A stretch of DNA of 64,000 bases from positions 21,625-85,624 of the forward strand of contig JAKLKO010000015.1 in the NCBI GenBank assembly GCA_023150615.1, read 5' to 3'. The stretch is from Phycisphaerae bacterium. Its GTDB lineage: Bacteria > Planctomycetota > Phycisphaerae > UBA1845 > UTPLA1. Positions 8,619-16,183 of this stretch are shown one piece after another. Made by a program: the position numbers and the translations under genes. Each line of letters starts with the position of its first letter. Positions within the stretch are counted from its first letter, which is position 1. A model generated the notes under the pieces. The model worked only from the letters and a program-made list of their open reading frames with translations, did no database searches and was not told where the DNA came from.

Positions 8619-9047
8619 ATGAGCGGTGCGAGGAGGATCGGATTGCGAACACCAAGCCGCGGACCGGCCGTGGCCGGATGGGCCGTCCTGCTGGGGCTTG
8701 TCGGGGCGATGGCTGGTTGCGGCACCGGGATTTACGAGGACTTCGCGGGCTACCTTTACGAGGTGCGTCACGGCTATTACCCGGGCCACGGCGATTACGT
8801 CGAGGTGGTCGACGATGATTCCTTCTCGTTCGGTTTCTCGTTCTTCGACTGGTTCGGTTCGTCGTTCGTGGGCGATCCGTACCTGGACGGGTATTACGGC
8901 GGGTACTACGACGACGGATATTACTACGACGATGGGTATTACGATGATTACTACGACGGCTACTACGACGATGGGTATTACGACGATTACTACGACGATT
9001 GGGAAGACGACGACGCGGATTGGTGGAACGACGATTGGGATGATTGA
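8619..9047 (+). CDS. Tyr/Asp-rich repeat lipoprotein
   Basis: 142 residues. A signal peptide ends in a lipobox (GAMAGC, Cys34), so the protein should be lipid-anchored in a membrane. After a short SF-rich stretch (SFSFGFSFFDWFG), residues from about 88 to the end are almost only Tyr, Asp, Gly and Trp in repeats such as GYYDDGYYDDYYDG, ending DDWEDDDADWW. It is strongly acidic and aromatic; self-association or metal binding is plausible but unproven. I placed the start at 8619 because GGAGG precedes it; an in-frame ATG at 8574 has no site. Its 3' end overlaps the convergent MauE-like gene by 58 bp. Confidence 0.7.
   Translation: MSGARRIGLRTPSRGPAVAGWAVLLGLVGAMAGCGTGIYEDFAGYLYEVRHGYYPGHGDYVEVVDDDSFSFGFSFFDWFGSSFVGDPYLDGYYGGYYDDGYYYDDGYYDDYYDGYYDDGYYDDYYDDWEDDDADWWNDDWDD
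8922..8996 (+). repeat. Two direct copies of a 36-bp unit inside the Tyr/Asp-rich gene
   Basis: Copies at 8922-8957 and 8961-8996 differ by one base (period 39). They encode YYDDGYYDDYYD twice, which points to recent slippage or duplication in the repeat tail. Confidence 0.8.
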
Positions 9048-9541
9048 CGTGCGGAGTACGCGAGCGGTCCCGGCGTGACCGATTCGTCCGCAAGCGGCGT
9101 CGAGTCGAGTCCGGGTCGCGCGCGATACCAGAGCACGGCCGCAGTCGCCAGGAGTAACCCCACGTCGAACAGCAGCGTCGAGATGCCTGCCTTGCGGTTT
9201 CCGCCGAAGCAGCCGCACGAGATGTCCAGTCCACGATAAAGCGCCGAGGCGATCGCCACGAGAAAGGCGAGCAGCAGCACGAGGACGATTTGCGCGCCGA
9301 CGCGTCGCCAGGACATCGTCAACATGGCGATACCGGCCGACATTTCCCACCACGGCAGGATGAGCGCGATGGCGTTGATGTACTCGGTCTTGACGAGCTG
9401 GTAGCGCTTGATGTCGGTCGCAAAGGCCGCGGGGTCCGCGATCTTGACCGCTGCGGCGTATATAAAGACGCCGCCGACGATCCACGCGAGGACCGTCCGC
9501 GGGACGCGCCAGGAATCGACGACCAACGCTTCGCCGTTCAT
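8990..9541 (-). CDS. MauE/DoxX-like redox membrane protein
   Basis: 183 residues, four predicted membrane helices. The loop LDISCGCFGG carries the CxC pair of the MauE branch of the DoxX/MauE superfamily, a membrane partner for thiol or quinone redox chemistry. Hydrophobic segments lie around 12-28, 52-72, 80-98 and 122-140. The start ATG overlaps the rhodanese stop (ATGA). The C-terminal Ser/Gln-rich tail (ARQSSQSSFHQSASSSSQSS) is read from the strand opposite the Tyr/Asp repeats of the neighbour, so the tail is likely accidental sequence. Third gene of the DUF1573-rhodanese-MauE operon. Confidence 0.8.
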   Translation of the reverse strand: MNGEALVVDSWRVPRTVLAWIVGGVFIYAAAVKIADPAAFATDIKRYQLVKTEYINAIALILPWWEMSAGIAMLTMSWRRVGAQIVLVLLLAFLVAIASALYRGLDISCGCFGGNRKAGISTLLFDVGLLLATAAVLWYRARPGLDSTPLADESVTPGPLAYSARQSSQSSFHQSASSSSQSS

Positions 9542-10032
9542 TCCATCCCCGTGGCGGTCGGCAGGTCGGGCTGCCGGCCGAGGACTTCCCAACCCGGTTC
9601 GAACAATCGCAAGTTCGCCTTGTCGAAGCCGTTACTGACAAGAAACTCGAACACCTCGTTGCTGGCCTCACAGTGGCCGCCGCCGCAGTAGATCACGATC
9701 AACCCATCGCGCGGGAGCGTCTGGAAGATGGTGTCGAGGTGCATTTCTTTTTCGGTGGATGGGATGTTGATTGCGCCGGCGAGGTGGCCGGCGGCGTACT
9801 CGTCAGACTTGCGGGCGTCGACGAAGGTGGCCGAAGCGCTCTGCACGTGCGTGCGGAGTTCATCGAGGCTCATCATGACCGAGGCGCGGAGCTCGAGGTT
9901 CTCGCCTGGATTGGCGCTGACGTTCGGATCGCGCAGCCAGGGGAGCCGGTCGGGCCGCACGGCGTTGGCGTAGCCGGCGGCCGCGGTCGATACAACGAGC
10001 AGGACCAGCGCCTTTCGGGCGTTGTTCAGCAT
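9538..10032 (-). CDS. Exported rhodanese-like domain protein
   Basis: 164 residues. An N-terminal hydrophobic segment (ALVLLVVSTAAAGYA) looks like a signal or anchor. The rhodanese fold follows: FVDARKSDEYAAGHLAGAIN, then the active-site loop YCGGGHCEAS with the Cys in the expected place, then LFEPGWEVLG. It may carry persulfide or act as a thiol redox protein outside the cytoplasm. It lies between DUF1573 (40 bp upstream) and the MauE-like gene (overlapping), suggesting one redox unit. Confidence 0.85.
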   Translation of the reverse strand: MLNNARKALVLLVVSTAAAGYANAVRPDRLPWLRDPNVSANPGENLELRASVMMSLDELRTHVQSASATFVDARKSDEYAAGHLAGAINIPSTEKEMHLDTIFQTLPRDGLIVIYCGGGHCEASNEVFEFLVSNGFDKANLRLFEPGWEVLGRQPDLPTATGME

Positions 10033-10072
10033 CTCGAGCGATCCTCGATTCGTCGCGGGCGATGCGCGGCGG

Positions 10073-11359
10073 CTAGCCCTTGCCGTGACCGCCGGTGTCG
10101 GTCTTTGGCGGCGTTCCGGGCGTCTGTGCGGGCGTCCCGGAGGCCGGCGGCGGTGCCGTCGTCCGCTGGATTTCGATCGGCCGCCGCATCTGGGGGTTGT
10201 TGGGCTTGGCCGCGACCGGCGTCGTTCGGATCGAGCCGATGGGGATCGAGAACGACTTGTGGTTCTCGTTGTCGGTCTCGAAGGAGAGCTTAAGCGCGTC
10301 GTTGTCGGGCACGGAGAAGCCGACCGGAAACTTCATGACAATGCGGAAGCGCTTGCCTGGCATGTCCTCGTGCAGGGTGGTCGCGACCTTTTCGTCGGAG
10401 ACCTTGACATTGGTGATCTTGAGCGGTTTCTCGGTGTTGTTGGTGACGTAGACGGCGCGGTCGACGGCCTGCTGCATCGCCCCTTGCGGGAGGATGAGCT
10501 TCTGCGGGTTGGCCTCCACGGCCGCGGGGACGTAGCACATGATGGGGATGGTGAGCTTGGCGAGCTTTGAGCTGTTGGTGTCGATGCTGATGTTGGCGCG
10601 GTTGGAGCCCATATTGAAGGGCGGCAGGGCGCTGACCTTCAACTCGAACTGCTGACCGGGTTTTACGGGCTTGACCTCGACGCGGAACATCGGGTTGTCG
10701 CTCTTGACGTTGGAGAGCTCGAGCGGCTCATCGGTCTTATTATCGATCGAGGCGGTCTGGGTCTTCTCCTTGCCGTCGGCGATCGAGCCGAAGTTGATGA
10801 AGTTCGGCTTGACCTCGATCGGCATCCAGACCTCGCCCTTGAGCCAGAGGGTGACGTTCTCGGAACCCGGCACGTTGCATGTGACGCTGATGGTCTTCTG
10901 GATCGGACCGTTCATGCGCTCGGTCTTGAGCAGGATGGGGATCTTGCCGGTCTTGCCAGGTTCGACCTTCTGGTCCCACTGGCCGGCCGTCGTGCAGCCG
11001 CAGCCGGGTCGCACGGCGGTGATCTCGAGCAGCGAGTTTCCACGGTTGGTGAACCAGAAGTCGTGGCGGATCGGTTCGCCGGACATGACGCGACCGAATT
11101 CGTAGGTCGGCGTGTCGAAGACGATCTGCGGACCTTCCCCCGGCTTGGCCGGCGCCGTGACCGAGCCGGGCGTCGGCGGCGGGTTCGTCGGCGGCGGGAG
11201 CGGCGGGACGGCGGGCTTCTGTGGATCGGCCGGGTTCTGAACGGCCGGTGGTGTCTGCGTCGGCGGCGGGTTTTCGGCCTGCACGCTGTTCGCGCCGGAC
11301 AAGAGCAGCGCTACGACCAGGGACGACGTTGCGATACGACGAAGGTAGAACGGACGCAT
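10073..11359 (-). CDS. DUF1573 domain secreted protein
   Basis: 428 residues. Signal peptide (SSLVVALLLSGANSVQA), then a Pro-rich linker, then a DUF1573 domain with FDTPTYEFGRV, HDFWFTNRG and the hallmark PGCGCTTA. A second immunoglobulin-like unit of about 100 residues follows (VKPNFINFGSIADGK), then more beta-rich sequence and a Pro/Thr/Gly-rich tail. DUF1573 resembles ASPM-SPD-2-Hydin type Ig modules; the paired cysteines suggest redox or metal binding. I chose 11359 because AGGA and the signal peptide begin there. First gene of the three-gene minus-strand operon. Confidence 0.8.
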   Translation of the reverse strand: MRPFYLRRIATSSLVVALLLSGANSVQAENPPPTQTPPAVQNPADPQKPAVPPLPPPTNPPPTPGSVTAPAKPGEGPQIVFDTPTYEFGRVMSGEPIRHDFWFTNRGNSLLEITAVRPGCGCTTAGQWDQKVEPGKTGKIPILLKTERMNGPIQKTISVTCNVPGSENVTLWLKGEVWMPIEVKPNFINFGSIADGKEKTQTASIDNKTDEPLELSNVKSDNPMFRVEVKPVKPGQQFELKVSALPPFNMGSNRANISIDTNSSKLAKLTIPIMCYVPAAVEANPQKLILPQGAMQQAVDRAVYVTNNTEKPLKITNVKVSDEKVATTLHEDMPGKRFRIVMKFPVGFSVPDNDALKLSFETDNENHKSFSIPIGSIRTTPVAAKPNNPQMRRPIEIQRTTAPPPASGTPAQTPGTPPKTDTGGHGKG

Positions 11360-11712
11360 ACGTTTCCTCACTTGCTCTGCAACCAGACAATACCGGCTTG
11401 ATCCGAGGGATCCGGGGCGGCGAATGTGTTTGCGACGGTCGTGAACTGACCTGTCGCGGCTCGCTTCCCGCGGACGCACTCCACGTAATGGCATAGACGA
11501 CCGATGGGCCGGAGCGTCACCAGTCAAAGCGCGCATTGTAGCAGAAAGGACGGCGATCGGGATGGCCACGGCGCGGGTGCGGCGCGGGTCCGGGAATGAT
11601 TGTAACTTGTTGTAGGTGATTGATTTGCGAGTGCTGCCGGGATTCGGCCCGACGCGGCTCGATCGCCAGGGGTCGAACCGCGTCGGTGCTCGCTCCGCCC
11701 GCTTGCGGAGTC
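11360..11712. other. Intergenic stretch between DUF1573 gene and hsp20 cluster
   Basis: 353 bp with no credible gene. It should hold the end of the hsp20 transcripts and the promoter of the DUF1573 operon, both on the minus strand. A relatively AT-rich patch lies at 11592-11626, with TACAAT on the minus strand (11603-11598) as a possible -10 but no matching -35. No clear terminator was seen. Confidence 0.4.
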
Positions 11713-12204
11713 TCAGCCCTTCGACGTGACCGCGATTCGTTTTGGTCGGCTGCCCGGGGCCTTCTTCAGGCGCATGGTCAGGACGCCATCGACGACCTCG
11801 GCCGAGACGTTGTCGGCGTCGACCTCGGCCGGCAGTCGGATGCGGCGTTGGAACGAGCCGTAGCGAGTCTCGCTGTGGACGAACCCGGCGGACTTGCGTT
11901 CATGCGTTTCGCGCTTCTCGCCGGTGATCGTCAGCACGTCGTCAGTGATGGAGACGTCGAGGTCCTTCGCTTGGACACCCGGGATCTCGGCGCGGACCGT
12001 GATCTCCTCGGGCGTCTCGGTCAGGTCGATGGCCGGTGCCCAGCGGTCGGACACGCCGTTGCGGAAGTCGAACATGCCGAACGGATCACGGAAGAACCGC
12101 TCGACGACGCGCTCCATCTCTTGCCGCAACTGGGTGAACGCCGCCGGGGCGATGTCGGTCATGGATTCGTTACGTCGCTTGTTTCTCCAAGGGATGATCG
12201 ACAT
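11713..12204 (-). CDS. Hsp20 / small heat-shock protein, copy 3
   Basis: 163-residue alpha-crystallin family chaperone that holds unfolding proteins. N-terminal region with FFRDPFGMFD, the crystallin domain from about 55 (PAIDLTETPEEITVRAEIPG) to 140, with GVLTMRLKK as the C-terminal GxLxxxxPK-like strand motif. It lacks a clear I-x-I tail beyond KRIAV. Start ATG 12204 has AGGAGGTG eight bases ahead. Last in a run of three hsp20 genes. Confidence 0.9.
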   Translation of the reverse strand: MSIIPWRNKRRNESMTDIAPAAFTQLRQEMERVVERFFRDPFGMFDFRNGVSDRWAPAIDLTETPEEITVRAEIPGVQAKDLDVSITDDVLTITGEKRETHERKSAGFVHSETRYGSFQRRIRLPAEVDADNVSAEVVDGVLTMRLKKAPGSRPKRIAVTSKG

Positions 12205-12303
12205 GGTCTTCACCTCCTTTTCTGAAAGTCGAAGTCCACGTTTCGCCGTTTGCGCCGGGGCGCCGCGGATCGGCGCGGCGCCCCGGGTCCTCTCGTGTCC
12301 GCC

Positions 12304-12705
12304 TCAACCGGCGCGGACCGGGATTTTCCGCGGGCGGGCTTCCTCGGACTTCGGCAGGTGCAGCGTGAGGACGCCGTTGGCGATTTCGGCGGAGATCCGC
12401 TGGGCGTCGATCCACTCGCTGACCTCGAAGCTGCGATGGAAGTCGCCGACGCCGTATTCCCGCATCAGGTACGCCGTTTCATCGTTCTGTCGCGGCTCGA
12501 TGCGGGCGTGGATGGTGAGCGTGCCGTTCTCGAAGCGGACGTCGATTCCGTCGCGTCGCGCGCCGGGGACATCGGCAATGACCAGCAGCTCTTCCGGCAA
12601 CTCAAGGATGTCCACGTTCGGATGATAGACCTGGCCGTTGCGCGTCTGTTCGGCGCGCGTGGCCGGCCGTTCCTTCGTGCGGCTCAGTTCGGTCGTGGCA
12701 GGCAT
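12304..12705 (-). CDS. Hsp20 / small heat-shock protein, copy 2
   Basis: 133 residues, the shortest of the three small heat-shock proteins here. Crystallin domain from VDILELPEELLVIADVPG to GVLTLHLPKSEEARP, with RKIPV as the C-terminal IxV-type anchor. The N-terminal arm is short and lacks the phenylalanine-rich part of the neighbours, so it may assemble differently. A ribosome site AAGGAGA precedes the ATG. Confidence 0.9.
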   Translation of the reverse strand: MPATTELSRTKERPATRAEQTRNGQVYHPNVDILELPEELLVIADVPGARRDGIDVRFENGTLTIHARIEPRQNDETAYLMREYGVGDFHRSFEVSEWIDAQRISAEIANGVLTLHLPKSEEARPRKIPVRAG

Positions 12706-12752
12706 GGCAATCGTCTCCTTTCTGGGTCGTTGTCGCGGCGCAACGCCGGCGC

Positions 12753-13205
12753 TTACTTTTCCAACATCCTGACTTCGATCTTCCGCGGTCGAACGGCCTC
12801 GGCCTTCGGAACGGTGACGCTCAGGACGCCGTCGCGCAGCTCGGCCGCAACCTTGTCATGCTCGATCGGTACGGCGAGGTGGATCGTGCGGGCGAACGAA
12901 CCCATGCCGCGCTCGCGCCGATGGACCGACGCCGACTCGGGCGTGGTGTCTCGCCGCTCACCCTTGATGGTCAGTTCATCGCCCGAGACCAGGACCTCGA
13001 TGTCAGACATCTTCAGGCCCGGCAGCTCGGCTTCGACGTAGATGTTCTGGGGATCCTCCCAGACGTTCATCGCGGGGAAACCGCGCGTCGGCAACATGCC
13101 GAACGGGTCCCAGGTCTGGAAGCTCGGCAGGACGTCGCTGAAGAGCTGGTCGATCTCGTCCCGCAACCGATGGATCGGATTCACCGTGTTTCGAGACAGC
13201 ATCAT
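12753..13205 (-). CDS. Hsp20 / small heat-shock protein, copy 1
   Basis: 150 residues. N-terminal RDEIDQLFSDVLPSF and WDPFGMLP, crystallin domain AMNVWEDPQNIYVEAELPG to GVLSVTVPKAEAVRP, and C-terminal RKIEV (IxV anchor). AGGAG lies ahead of the ATG. It is the promoter-proximal gene of the three-gene hsp20 cluster; intergenic gaps of 47 and 99 bp suggest co-transcription. Confidence 0.92.
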   Translation of the reverse strand: MMLSRNTVNPIHRLRDEIDQLFSDVLPSFQTWDPFGMLPTRGFPAMNVWEDPQNIYVEAELPGLKMSDIEVLVSGDELTIKGERRDTTPESASVHRRERGMGSFARTIHLAVPIEHDKVAAELRDGVLSVTVPKAEAVRPRKIEVRMLEK

Positions 13206-13587
13206 GGTTGGGTCTCCTCTCTTTCGTACTCCGTTTCAACCTCAATCCGGCCGACCTGTGACCGGCCTTCGGTCGCCTGACGTCGGCGGACCGACAGGTC
13301 GGGAGTTCGGCCATGCGCCGCGGCGCTGACGCCGGCCGCGGAAATTGCGTGGCTCACGCAAGGACTGTGTTTGCAAACCCCGTGCCAGACCGCGTCGGTT
13401 TGCGACCACGCCTGGGGCGTCGTCAGCCGAGAAAAGCGGACTGGTCGGCCCGAAATTCGCGTGCCGCGTGTCACATTGGCAGACAGCGACCGGGCCGGTC
13501 ACGGGAGATCACGGGGCGGCGGGGGTGGATCGACGATGCTCTGTAGGGTGGCGTATTATCGCGCCGGCGTTTGGAGGCCGGCGCGGG
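13206..13587. other. Divergent control region between hsp20 cluster and rnfC-like gene
   Basis: 382 bp without a credible gene. A perfect 9-bp inverted repeat, CCGACCTGT at 13251-13259 and ACAGGTCGG at 13294-13302, encloses a smaller hairpin (GACCG/CGGTC); it lies in the hsp20 leader and could be an operator or RNA structure. No CIRCE element was found. Near the other end, TATTAT at 13554-13559 is a likely -10 for the rnfC-like gene. Confidence 0.45.
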
Positions 13588-14913
13588 ATGCGGCGAATCG
13601 CGGACTGGATGAGCTGGAATCAGGCGTTCGACGGCGGGCTGTACCTGCCGGACGAGCGGGCACGCACGGCGCGGCTTCCGATTGAACGGATGGCGGTCGG
13701 CGAGACGCTGTGGGTGCCGTTGCAGGTTCGCGGCGATGAGGCCTGCGAGCCGGTTGTGACGGCGTCCGCGAGCGTGCTCGGGGGCCAGTTGCTAGCGGGC
13801 GGTGGATCGGTTGGATCGGCGGCGGTTTACGCGCCGACGAGCGGGCGGCTGGCGCGGTTCGATCGCGTCTGGACGGCGTGGCATGGATTTGTGCGCTGCG
13901 CGGTGTTGGAGCCTGACGGCCGTGATGCGTGGGCCGAGGTTCGGCCGTTCGCGAGCGCGACCGCGGCGGAGGAGGTGCGCGAAGCGCTTCCGTCGGCCGG
14001 GATCATGTGTGACCGATCCGGGCGGAGCCTTCATGCGGTGCTCGTCTCGGCCCGTTCCGCGCGCGCCGACGTCCTAATCATCAACGGGCTGGAGACGGAG
14101 CCGTACCTGACCGTCGCTCTGCGATTGCTCGTTGAGCGCGGTGTGGAGGCGGTGGGGGCGGCGCGACGTTTGGGCGAGGTCGGCGGGTTCCGGCGGACCG
14201 TGCTGGCGGTGTCGCAGCGTCATCGTCGGCTGGTCCGCCGTTTGCGCGACATCGCGCGGACGAGCGGCGTCGAGGTCGTTCCGCTGCCCGACAAGTACCC
14301 GCAGTGTCACCCGCTGCTCCTGATCCACGTGCTGCTGGATCGCCGCATCGCGGCGGGCGGTTCGGCGATCGACGCCGGGGTCTGCGTGATCTCAACGGCC
14401 ACGCTGGCGGCGTTCTCGCAGTGGATGGCGACGGGCCGGCCGCCGGTGACGCGCGTGCTGACGGTCGCGGGCGGCGCGGTGGCACGGCCGGGGACGTACG
14501 AAGTCGCGATCGGCACGCCGATCGCGCGGGTGCTGGAGCGAGCGGAGGCGTCGGACGGTGTGGAATGCGTCGTTTCGGGCGGGCCGCTTACGGGCGTGGC
14601 GGTGGCGCGATCCGACGCGGTGGTGTCGGTGCTCGACACGGCGGTGTTGGCGCTGGAGGCCGCGCCGCGACCGGGTCCGGTGCCGTGCGTGCGCTGTGGT
14701 TGGTGCATCGAGGACTGCCCGGTCGGGATCGATCCGACGTCGCTGGTTCAGCTCGAAGGCCGGTCGGCGTGCAGTGCGGAGGAGCTGCTGGCGCTTCGGA
14801 GCTGCATTGATTGCGGGCTTTGCACGTATGTCTGCCCGGCCGAGCTGCCCCTGGCCGAGTCGATCGCGCGGAGCCGCGCGCGGTTTTCGTCACGTGCCGA
14901 GGTGCCGACATGA
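13588..14913 (+). CDS. Diverged RnfC-like iron-sulfur protein
   Basis: 441 residues with the domain order of RnfC, the electron-input subunit of the Rnf complex. An N-terminal barrel-sandwich part (FDGGLYLPDE, VYAPTSGRL) is followed by a Rossmann-like part with LIINGLETEPYLT, an SLBB-like region (TRVLTVAGGAVARPGTYEV) and two 4Fe-4S motifs, CVRCGWCIEDCP and CIDCGLCTYVCP. Two hallmarks are missing: where canonical RnfC has GLGGAGFP, the flavin/NADH loop, this one reads GIMCDRSGRSLH, and YPQGxEKQLI has become YPQCHPLLLI. The start is set by GGAGG ahead of ATG 13588. It overlaps rnfD-like by ATGA. It may pass electrons without using NADH. Confidence 0.75.
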   Translation: MRRIADWMSWNQAFDGGLYLPDERARTARLPIERMAVGETLWVPLQVRGDEACEPVVTASASVLGGQLLAGGGSVGSAAVYAPTSGRLARFDRVWTAWHGFVRCAVLEPDGRDAWAEVRPFASATAAEEVREALPSAGIMCDRSGRSLHAVLVSARSARADVLIINGLETEPYLTVALRLLVERGVEAVGAARRLGEVGGFRRTVLAVSQRHRRLVRRLRDIARTSGVEVVPLPDKYPQCHPLLLIHVLLDRRIAAGGSAIDAGVCVISTATLAAFSQWMATGRPPVTRVLTVAGGAVARPGTYEVAIGTPIARVLERAEASDGVECVVSGGPLTGVAVARSDAVVSVLDTAVLALEAAPRPGPVPCVRCGWCIEDCPVGIDPTSLVQLEGRSACSAEELLALRSCIDCGLCTYVCPAELPLAESIARSRARFSSRAEVPT

Positions 14914-16130
14914 CGGGGAACGCCGCGAGCGCGGTCGAGACGCGCAATCCGCGAGGCTGGGGCTGGCGGATGCCGGGCGCGCCGTTCGTCCGGTCGGGGC
15001 AGAGCCACGCGCAGATCCTCGCGGCGTGGACGATGGCGACGATGATCGTCGCGCTGGCCGGCATCGTGCTGTACGGCCTTTCGGCGGCGCAGGTGATCGC
15101 GGTGGCGGCGCTGACGGCGCTGGCGACGGAGGCGTCGCTGTCGGCGCTGGCGATGCGGCAGGTGCCGGGCGGACTGATGCACGCGCTGGTGACGGGCGTG
15201 CTGCTTGGGTTGACGCTGCCGCCGACGGCGCCATGGTTCGTCGCAGCCGCGGGGGGATTCCTCGCGATCCTGGTTGCGAAGTGGATGTTCGGCGGTTTCG
15301 GGCATCACTTGTGGCACCCGGCCGTGGCGGGTCGGGTGATCGTTCAGTTTCTCTTCGCCCAGCACCTTTCGTTTTCGCAGGGTCTCGTGCAGACGCCGAT
15401 CCTCGCGCCGGGCCACTTACTCGTCGGGCAGATCTCCGCCGCCGTCTCGATTCCGGCCGAGTCGTACCAGGGCTGGTCGAATACGCCGCTGGAGGATTCG
15501 CCGCGGGCGGAGGCGTTTTTGCTGGAGCGACCGGTGCAGGTGCTCCGTCGGATGGCGTCGGGATCGCTCGACGTTGGATTTGCGGAGCCGTGGACGACGC
15601 TCCTGCGGGACTACCTGCCGCCGTGGAAGGACACGGTGCTCGGGACGGTGCCGGGCGGAGTCGGCGAATCGTGCACCATCGCGCTGGTCGTCGTCGGCAT
15701 GTACCTCATTTATCGCGGTCATCTTCGATGGCAGGTTCCGGTTTGCGTGCTTGCCTCGGCGGCGCTGACGGCGGCGATCCTGCCGGTCGCCGTGCCGCAC
15801 AGCTCCGGCGCGCTTCGGATGCAATGGCTGCCCGCACTGGTCGTCGAGGACAAGGTGCCGGTCGGCGCGGCGTACGTGCTGTATCACGTGACGGCCGGAC
15901 AGCTCATGCTTTGCGCGTTTCTGCTGGCGGGCGACATGCTGGCCGGCCCGCTGACCGTTCGCGGACAGCGGTACTTCGCCGTCGGAGTGGGCGTGATCGC
16001 GATGCTGATGCGCCTGTACGGCGTGCTGGAAGGCGAATGCTACTGGGCGATCCTGATCATGAACACGTTCGTGCCGGCGATTGACCGTCGCACGCGGCGT
16101 CGACCGCTCGCGGTGGAGCCAGCGGCCTAG
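14910..16130 (+). CDS. RnfD-like membrane subunit
   Basis: 406 residues, about nine membrane helices, with the RnfD/NqrB profile. Examples are HAQILAAWTMATMIVALAGI, VTGVLLGLTLPPTAPW (the LxLPPxxP signature of RnfD/NqrB), HLWHPAVAGRVIVQF and the last helices LMLCAFLLAGDML and YWAILIMNTFVPAIDR. Canonical RnfD attaches FMN to Thr in an SGAT motif; I do not find it, and the corresponding region reads SNTPLEDSPRAEA. No RnfA, B, E or G gene follows; the next gene is nrnA. With the RnfC-like partner it may form a reduced membrane redox module. Confidence 0.75.
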   Translation: MTGNAASAVETRNPRGWGWRMPGAPFVRSGQSHAQILAAWTMATMIVALAGIVLYGLSAAQVIAVAALTALATEASLSALAMRQVPGGLMHALVTGVLLGLTLPPTAPWFVAAAGGFLAILVAKWMFGGFGHHLWHPAVAGRVIVQFLFAQHLSFSQGLVQTPILAPGHLLVGQISAAVSIPAESYQGWSNTPLEDSPRAEAFLLERPVQVLRRMASGSLDVGFAEPWTTLLRDYLPPWKDTVLGTVPGGVGESCTIALVVVGMYLIYRGHLRWQVPVCVLASAALTAAILPVAVPHSSGALRMQWLPALVVEDKVPVGAAYVLYHVTAGQLMLCAFLLAGDMLAGPLTVRGQRYFAVGVGVIAMLMRLYGVLEGECYWAILIMNTFVPAIDRRTRRRPLAVEPAA

Positions 16131-16170
16131 CGGCACGGCCGGCGTCGTGGTCGAGTCGACCGGGAGCGGA

Positions 16171-16183
16171 TACACTCCCGGGC
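16171..16183 (+). promoter_or_regulatory. -10 box and leaderless start of nrnA
   Basis: TACACT (16171-16176) lies seven bases before the ATG at 16184, with no ribosome site in between. It is located just after the rnfD-like stop, so nrnA may be transcribed both from here and with the rnf pair. Confidence 0.45.
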
